Assembly: GCF_020329435.1 (NCBI RefSeq)
Contig: NZ_JAGKJK010000009.1
Coordinates: forward strand, 62,001-126,000
Reading direction: 5' to 3'
Source: Bradyrhizobium hereditatis
GTDB lineage: Bacteria; Pseudomonadota; Alphaproteobacteria; Rhizobiales; Xanthobacteraceae
DNA: 64,000 nucleotides
The first letter of the stretch is position 1, and every line of letters begins with the position of its first letter. The translations under genes and the position numbers were made by a program. Under the pieces are notes generated by a model. It made no database searches and was not told the origin of the DNA. It saw nothing but the letters and a program-made list of their open reading frames with translations. Of the stretch, positions 60,042 through 64,000 are shown one piece after another.

Positions 60042-61678
60042 ATGGTTCGTTGCGACAAGATGCTGCTGGTGATGGCACTGCTATGGAGTGTTCCCGTCAC
60101 CGCACCGGCGCAAACACCCGCCACCCCGCCTGCACCGAGCCAGGCGCCGGTACAGCCGCAACCCGAACAAACCTTATTGAAGCCCGAGCAGCTCGAGGCT
60201 CTGGTCGCCCCGATCGCGCTCTATCCGGACGCGCTCGTGGCCAACGTGCTGGCGGCGTCGACCTATCCGCTGGAAGTCGTGCAGGCGGATCGCTGGGTGA
60301 AGGGCAACAAGGCCCTAAAGGGCGATGCGCTGAAGGCGGCGGTCGACAAGCAGGCCTGGGACGACAGTGTCAAGGCGCTTGCCAGCACCGCAGACGTGCT
60401 TGCGATGATGAGCGACAAGATCGATTGGACCAAGAGCTTGGGCGATGCGGTGCTTGCGCAACAGCCCGATGTGATGGACGCGATTCAGCGGCTGCGCACC
60501 AAGGCCTATGACAATAAAAAGCTTGTCACCACCAAGCAGCAGAAAGTCAGCGTCCAGACGCAGGAAAACAAGCCGGTCGTCGTCATCGAGTCGGCCGATC
60601 CGGAAACACTCTATGTGCCGTACTACGATCCGGCGACGGTCTACGGAGCGTGGCCCTATGCGGAGTATCCGCCATATTATTTCGGGTATCCACCTTACAT
60701 CGGGGCGGGCGTGATCGCGACAGGCCTCGCGTTTGGCGCCGGCTGGCTATCGGACGCTGGGGAAATTACTGGGGTGGCGGCTGCAACTGGGGCAATCGCA
60801 ATCTCTACGTCAATAATTTCAACAGGGTCACTAATGTCGGGAACAGTTGGCAGCATAACCCGGCGCATCGGCAGGGCGTGCGTTACAACAACGCCAACGT
60901 TGCGCAGCGCTTCGGCAACAACGATCTGAAGGCCGGCGCCTCGAACCGAATGGATTTCCGCGGGCGCGAAGGGCAGCAAGTGCTTCGTCCCGGACAGGAT
61001 CGCCCCGGTGGTGCCGATCGCGCCGGCGATCGTGCAGGCGATCGGGCAGGCGATCGCGTAGGAGATCGTGGCGGCAACCGGCCGGGCGCGGCGGATCGCG
61101 CCAAAGGTGGTGGCGATCGGGCCAAGGCCAGCGGCGGTGATCGCGCCAAGGCTGCCAATCGCGGCGGCGGCAGCGCCGCGCGCGGAGATCGCGGAGGCGG
61201 TCGCGGCGGGGCAATGAATGTGTCGGAGGGTCGGGCTGCCGCTGCCCATGCCGACCGCGGCCGGGCAAGCATGGCGAGCATGGGCCCACGTGGCGGTGGC
61301 GGTCCGAGCTTTGCGGGAAGAGGCGGGGGCGGCTTTGGCGGCGGAGCCGCCATGAGAGGTGGCGGCGGTTTTGGCGGCGGCGGAGGTTTTCGCGGCGGCG
61401 GGCGACGCTCCGACATCGCCCTGAAGCACAGCATCGTTCAACTCGGTTATCTCGCCAATGGCCTCGGCTACTACCGTTTCAGCTACCTCGGCAGCACCAA
61501 GGCCTATGTCGGTGTGATGGCCCAGGAAGTCGAGCGCGTGATGCCGGAGGCAGTGATGCGCGGCAGCGACGGTTACTTGCGCGTCTTCTACGACAAGCTC
61601 GGATTGAAGCTGCGCACTTACAGTGACTGGCTCTCTTCAGGCGCAAATATTCCTGCACAATCGGAGGTATCGCGATGA
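60042..61678 (+). pseudogene. DUF3300 protein with low-complexity linker and S74-like C-terminal domain, frameshifted
   Basis: A signal peptide ('MLLVMALLWSVPVTAPAQ') starts from ATG 60042 (GGAGG upstream). The DUF3300 domain follows ('LEALVAPIALYPDALVANVLAASTYPLEVVQADRWV', 'LYVPYYDPATVYGAWPYAEYPPYYF'). At about 60746 one G seems missing: the frame leaves at 'FGAGW' and resumes one frame over as 'IGRWGNYWGGGCNWGN'. Then comes a 170-residue Gly/Arg/Asp repeat region (DRAG units, about 61017-61070; GGGFGGG later) and a final 'SDIALKHSIVQLGYLANGLG' to 'GVMAQEVERVMPEAVMRG', the peptidase-S74 intramolecular-chaperone-like ending. It overlaps the DUF2950 gene by 4 bp. Confidence 0.85.
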
Positions 61679-62610
61679 TCACGATTGGGCCATTCCGGTT
61701 GGACCGCGCTGCTGCAGCTTGTGTCGCCGCCGCGATCGCGCTGGCACTCTTGATGTCGCCGGCGCATGCACAGCAGGCCTTTCCGACTCCAGAAGAAGCC
61801 GCCGCAGCGCTGGTGGCGGCCGTCAAGACCGGCTCCAAGAGGGCCATGCTCAGGGTTCTTGGCAGAGAAGCCAAGGAGATCATCGAATCCGGTGACGATG
61901 TCGCAGATGCGGAGACACGCAAAAGTTTCCTTTCGGCGTATGAAGCGAAACATTCCATAAAATCGGAAGAAAACAAGAAAGCGACGCTAATCCTGGGCAC
62001 GGACGACTTTCCGTTCCCGATCCCGCTGGTGAACAGCAGGGATGGCTGGGAGTTTGATGCGGCCGCAGGTCGCCTCGAGATCCTCTATCGCCGCATCGGG
62101 CGCAATGAAGCCGATGCGATTCAAACCTGTCTCGCTTTCGTCGACGCGCAGAACGAGTACGCGGACAAGGACCGCGGTGAAGGCGCAGGCGTCTACGCTC
62201 AGCGCATCGCCAGCAGTCCAGGCAAGAAGGACGGTCTGTTCTGGCGTGACGATCGCGATCCAAGCCCGCTCGGCGAACTCGCGGCGCAGGCATCGGCGGA
62301 GGGCTACAAGCCCGGGACCGAGGGCGGAGCGCCTTATCACGGTTACTACTATCGGATATTGAAGGGACAGGGTCCCAACGCGCCCGGCGGCGCGCTGAAT
62401 TATGTGGTCAAGAACAAGATGATCGGCGGATTTGCTCTCATCGCCTATCCTGCGGAGTACGGCAATTCGGGCGTCATGACCTTTCTAGTCAACCACGCGG
62501 GCACCGTTTATCAGAAGGATCTCGGCCAACGCACCCCGATCATCGCGAAGCGCATGTTCCTGTTTGACCCCGACCAGACCTGGAAGAAGGTCGACGTGGG
62601 CAATCCCTGA
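61675..62610 (+). CDS. Secreted DUF2950 family protein
   Basis: A 311-aa exported protein. Signal segment 'RAAAACVAAAIALALLMSPAHA-QQAF', then 'FPTPEEAAAALVAAVKTGSKRAMLRVLG', 'KATLILGTDDFPFPIPLVNSRDGWEFDAAAGRLEILYRRIGRNE' and 'PYHGYYYRILKGQGPNAPGGALNYVVKNKMIGGFALIAYPAEYGNSGVMTF', which is characteristic of DUF2950. The ATGA overlap with the DUF3300 gene matches the usual pairing of these two families. Function is unknown; both are periplasmic or surface proteins. The FixK box upstream of the pair suggests induction under oxygen limitation. Confidence 0.92.
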   Translation: MITIGPFRLDRAAAACVAAAIALALLMSPAHAQQAFPTPEEAAAALVAAVKTGSKRAMLRVLGREAKEIIESGDDVADAETRKSFLSAYEAKHSIKSEENKKATLILGTDDFPFPIPLVNSRDGWEFDAAAGRLEILYRRIGRNEADAIQTCLAFVDAQNEYADKDRGEGAGVYAQRIASSPGKKDGLFWRDDRDPSPLGELAAQASAEGYKPGTEGGAPYHGYYYRILKGQGPNAPGGALNYVVKNKMIGGFALIAYPAEYGNSGVMTFLVNHAGTVYQKDLGQRTPIIAKRMFLFDPDQTWKKVDVGNP

Positions 62611-62638
62611 AACTAGGGCGAGTGGATGTTGACGCCCC

Positions 62639-62991
62639 ATGCTTCGTTGTGCCGCGGTCGCGCTGTTTGCGTTGGTTCTGCTTCTGCCGCCGTCGGTCGC
62701 GGCGTGCTCTCCTATCGCGGCCGCAACTACCACTTCACGGCAACCGGCCAGAGTCTCGGCATCACGGCTGGTGCAACCGCCAGCCGCCTGGAAGGATGGG
62801 CTTCCGGCATACGCGACGTCAGGGACTTTGCCGGCACCTACAGTGCGGTGGGAGCGGGCGGAGCGTTAGTGGGCGGCGCGGGCGGCGTCAGCCTGAGAAA
62901 TGAAAAAGGGGTTGTGCTCGATCTGAAAGGCCCGAAAGCAGGCTTGGAGTTTGCTGCGAACCTGAGCCGGATCACGATTTCACTCAGGTAG
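62639..62991 (+). pseudogene. Small secreted protein, frame broken after the signal peptide
   Basis: ATG at 62639 starts a good signal peptide, 'MLRCAAVALFALVLLLPPSVAA', but that frame is then nonsense. The neighbouring frame from about 62700 carries the credible mature protein: 'GVLSYRGRNYHFTATGQSLG', 'VRDFAGTYSAVGAGGALVGG' and 'LKGPKAGLEFAANLSRITISL'. One indel near 62700 explains this. The mature part has a DUF1134-like flavour (short strands, 'GVxxxL'), which I cannot confirm. It lies 28 bp after the DUF2950 gene and may share its operon. Confidence 0.55.
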
Positions 62992-63314
62992 ATGCCATGG
63001 GCGGCGCGTTCGCCTACGGTGATTGCGTTCCGGACACCATCCCAATGGCCACGTCGGCGCGTTCACGAGCGGATATAAGTTCATTCGACCTGCAGCTGCC
63101 GATCTAGAGATAGCGGATTGAGGCGTGAAGGGCGGTTTACACTGCAGTTCGCCGATTTTTGCTGCTGGTGTGGCCGCGCGGCCAAAGCCGAGCCAGAAGG
63201 TGATCCGATCCGGACCACGAACGCAAGAAGAAAGAAGACCCTCGACTGCTTCAGCCAGGAGAGCGCCGGAACTGCGGCGCCCATGGCAATGCCACGCAAT
63301 AGACCGGAAGCGGC
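62992..63314. other. Intergenic region, nothing recognised
   Basis: Only overlapping chance frames on both strands. It lies between a plus-strand gene end and a minus-strand gene end. No clear terminator hairpin with a T-tract was seen. Confidence 0.45.
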
Positions 63315-63560
63315 TCAATTCGCCGATGGCCGTCCTGCCGGCGCATCGGTGCGAACCCGCCTGCTGCCGAAATGCGGATGCCGTCCGCCGTGGTGGCGCC
63401 AATAGCGATGCATGCGCGGGGTCATATTTGCATTCGGTTTTGCGCTCTTTGCCGCAGCCGCGCCTTGGCTGGTCGATTGGGCCAAGGACAGGCTCGGCGG
63501 CGCCGTAATGGCGGCAACTACGCCGACGATTAGAGCGCCGAATATGAGCCGGATATTCAT
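63315..63560 (-). CDS. Small secreted basic protein
   Basis: An 81-aa protein from ATG 63560 (GCGGAGGCAAGC upstream, a strong site). Signal peptide 'MNIRLIFGALIVGVVAAITAPPSLSLAQ-S', then a short Ala/Lys linker and a His/Arg-rich tail 'RMHRYWRHHGGRHPHFGSRRVR'. Similar small exported His/Arg-rich proteins occur in Bradyrhizobium, all without known function. Metal binding by the His-rich tail is conceivable but only a guess. Confidence 0.65.
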   Translation of the reverse strand: MNIRLIFGALIVGVVAAITAPPSLSLAQSTSQGAAAAKSAKPNANMTPRMHRYWRHHGGRHPHFGSRRVRTDAPAGRPSAN

Positions 63561-63615
63561 GCTTGCCTCCGCATCGTGGGTCGTCGCCGAACCGCCCATG
63601 GCATGGGACAGAGGC

Positions 63616-63999
63616 TCATGCGCCTCGCGCATCGCGCATAGCCTGAGCGACTTTCGTTGCCTGCGACACTCGACCGATTCTCGCACCCGTGACGATCTTT
63701 CGTCGGCGCGTGCTCGAACGCGGCACCATGCCTTCGTTGGAAGTCAATCCGGCGGAGGGATAGGAAATGAAGTTCGCGGCTCGACGTAGTGCGAGAGCCT
63801 TGCGAGCCGCTTCGACATGGGTGGTACGAGCTGTCAGGTTGTGAAGACGCGTGAGCTCCCTGTTGAGCCGCTTGAGTGCTGCGGCAAAGACCTGCTTGCG
63901 TTGCGATGGACGCTCGGCGGTTCCTGGAAAGTTCGCTCCGCGGGCGCCGCCTTTTCCGCGCACCTCCCGCCGCTTTTGTCGGCTGAGCGTTCGCTCCCT
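63616..63999 (-). CDS. Hypothetical basic protein, 5' end beyond the window
   Basis: The minus frame is open from the window edge to a stop at 63616. Visible residues are strongly basic: 'RQKRREV', 'FAAALKRLNRELTRLHNLTARTTHVEAARKALALRRAANF', 'RSSTRRRKIVTGARIGRVSQATKVAQAMRD'. A GTG at 63963 abuts its own GGGAGG, so the real start is probably upstream, outside the window. The regular helical, Arg/Lys/Ala-rich composition could mean a nucleic-acid-binding protein. No family was recognised. Confidence 0.55.
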   Translation of the reverse strand, partial: RERTLSRQKRREVRGKGGARGANFPGTAERPSQRKQVFAAALKRLNRELTRLHNLTARTTHVEAARKALALRRAANFISYPSAGLTSNEGMVPRSSTRRRKIVTGARIGRVSQATKVAQAMRDARGA

Positions 64000-64000
64000 A

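Noticed and set aside
60695..61441. Ala-rich minus-strand protein
   Set aside because: Arises from the GC-rich repeat region of the DUF3300 gene read backwards.

Overview
The window is GC-rich, densely coding DNA of alphaproteobacterial type. Gene content points to Bradyrhizobium or a close relative (Nitrobacteraceae). The clues are a FixK-like Crp/Fnr regulator with matching FixK/FNR boxes, a paired pimeloyl-CoA-dehydrogenase-like acyl-CoA dehydrogenase operon, a DUF3300/DUF2950 pair with an S74-like tail, TctC and LivK-type solute receptors, and many CoA-linked catabolic enzymes. This assignment is inference; no ribosomal marker is present.

Layout. 0-3 kb: end of a type I secretion operon (ABC exporter, HlyD-type adaptor). 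3-5.5 kb: gene-poor, degraded DNA with one small conserved-looking gene and a 47-nt 3' piece of a tRNA-Gln, possibly an old integration site. 5.5-20.8 kb: a catabolic cluster around a LysR regulator. It has a TctC receptor and a 2-hydroxy-acid dehydrogenase on the minus strand. On the plus strand are UbiX, UbiD, a ThDP enzyme, an AraC regulator, a three-subunit molybdenum hydroxylase whose large subunit is fused to CoxG, a CoA ligase and an enoyl-CoA hydratase. An identical 15-bp palindrome lies on each side of lysR. The set could convert an aryl hydroxy acid to an aryl-CoA, as in the mandelate pathway.

22.7-51.3 kb: a large acyl-CoA catabolic region. Four plus-strand operons start from promoters whose -35/-10 spacer is filled by the palindrome AGTTCT-N5-AGAACT. 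They encode two paralogous LivK-type receptors without any transporter permease or ATPase, CoA ligases, a CaiB-type CoA transferase, a DsbA/HCCA-isomerase-like protein, an epoxide hydrolase, paired acyl-CoA dehydrogenases, a thiolase, a nitronate monooxygenase, a flavin reductase, crotonases and an old yellow enzyme. Minus-strand genes between them encode a second epoxide-hydrolase-like enzyme, a GST, two medium-chain reductases and more. Four paralogous short-chain dehydrogenases lack the catalytic Tyr and share a C-terminal RPxxE(K/N)W motif. Two HxlR regulators lie inside the region. The last of the four operons is decaying: two frameshifts and one truncation.

51.3-56.7 kb: a TetR gene, a tandem pair of identical 20-bp palindromes, a DECR-like reductase, an NTF2-like protein, a quinone reductase, a PadR regulator, a GFA-family protein, and back-to-back remnants of a coniferyl-aldehyde-dehydrogenase-like gene and a TetR gene. 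56.7-62.6 kb: a FixK-like regulator and two operons (DUF3302 plus HlyD/YiaV-like; DUF3300 plus DUF2950), each with a perfect TTGAT-N4-ATCAA box upstream. 62.6-64 kb: small secreted or unknown proteins; the last gene runs off the edge.

Several otherwise well-preserved genes (near 48370, 50360, 60746 and 62700) carry single-base frameshifts. These may be real decay or sequence errors. No complete mobile element, rRNA, intact tRNA or CRISPR array was seen.
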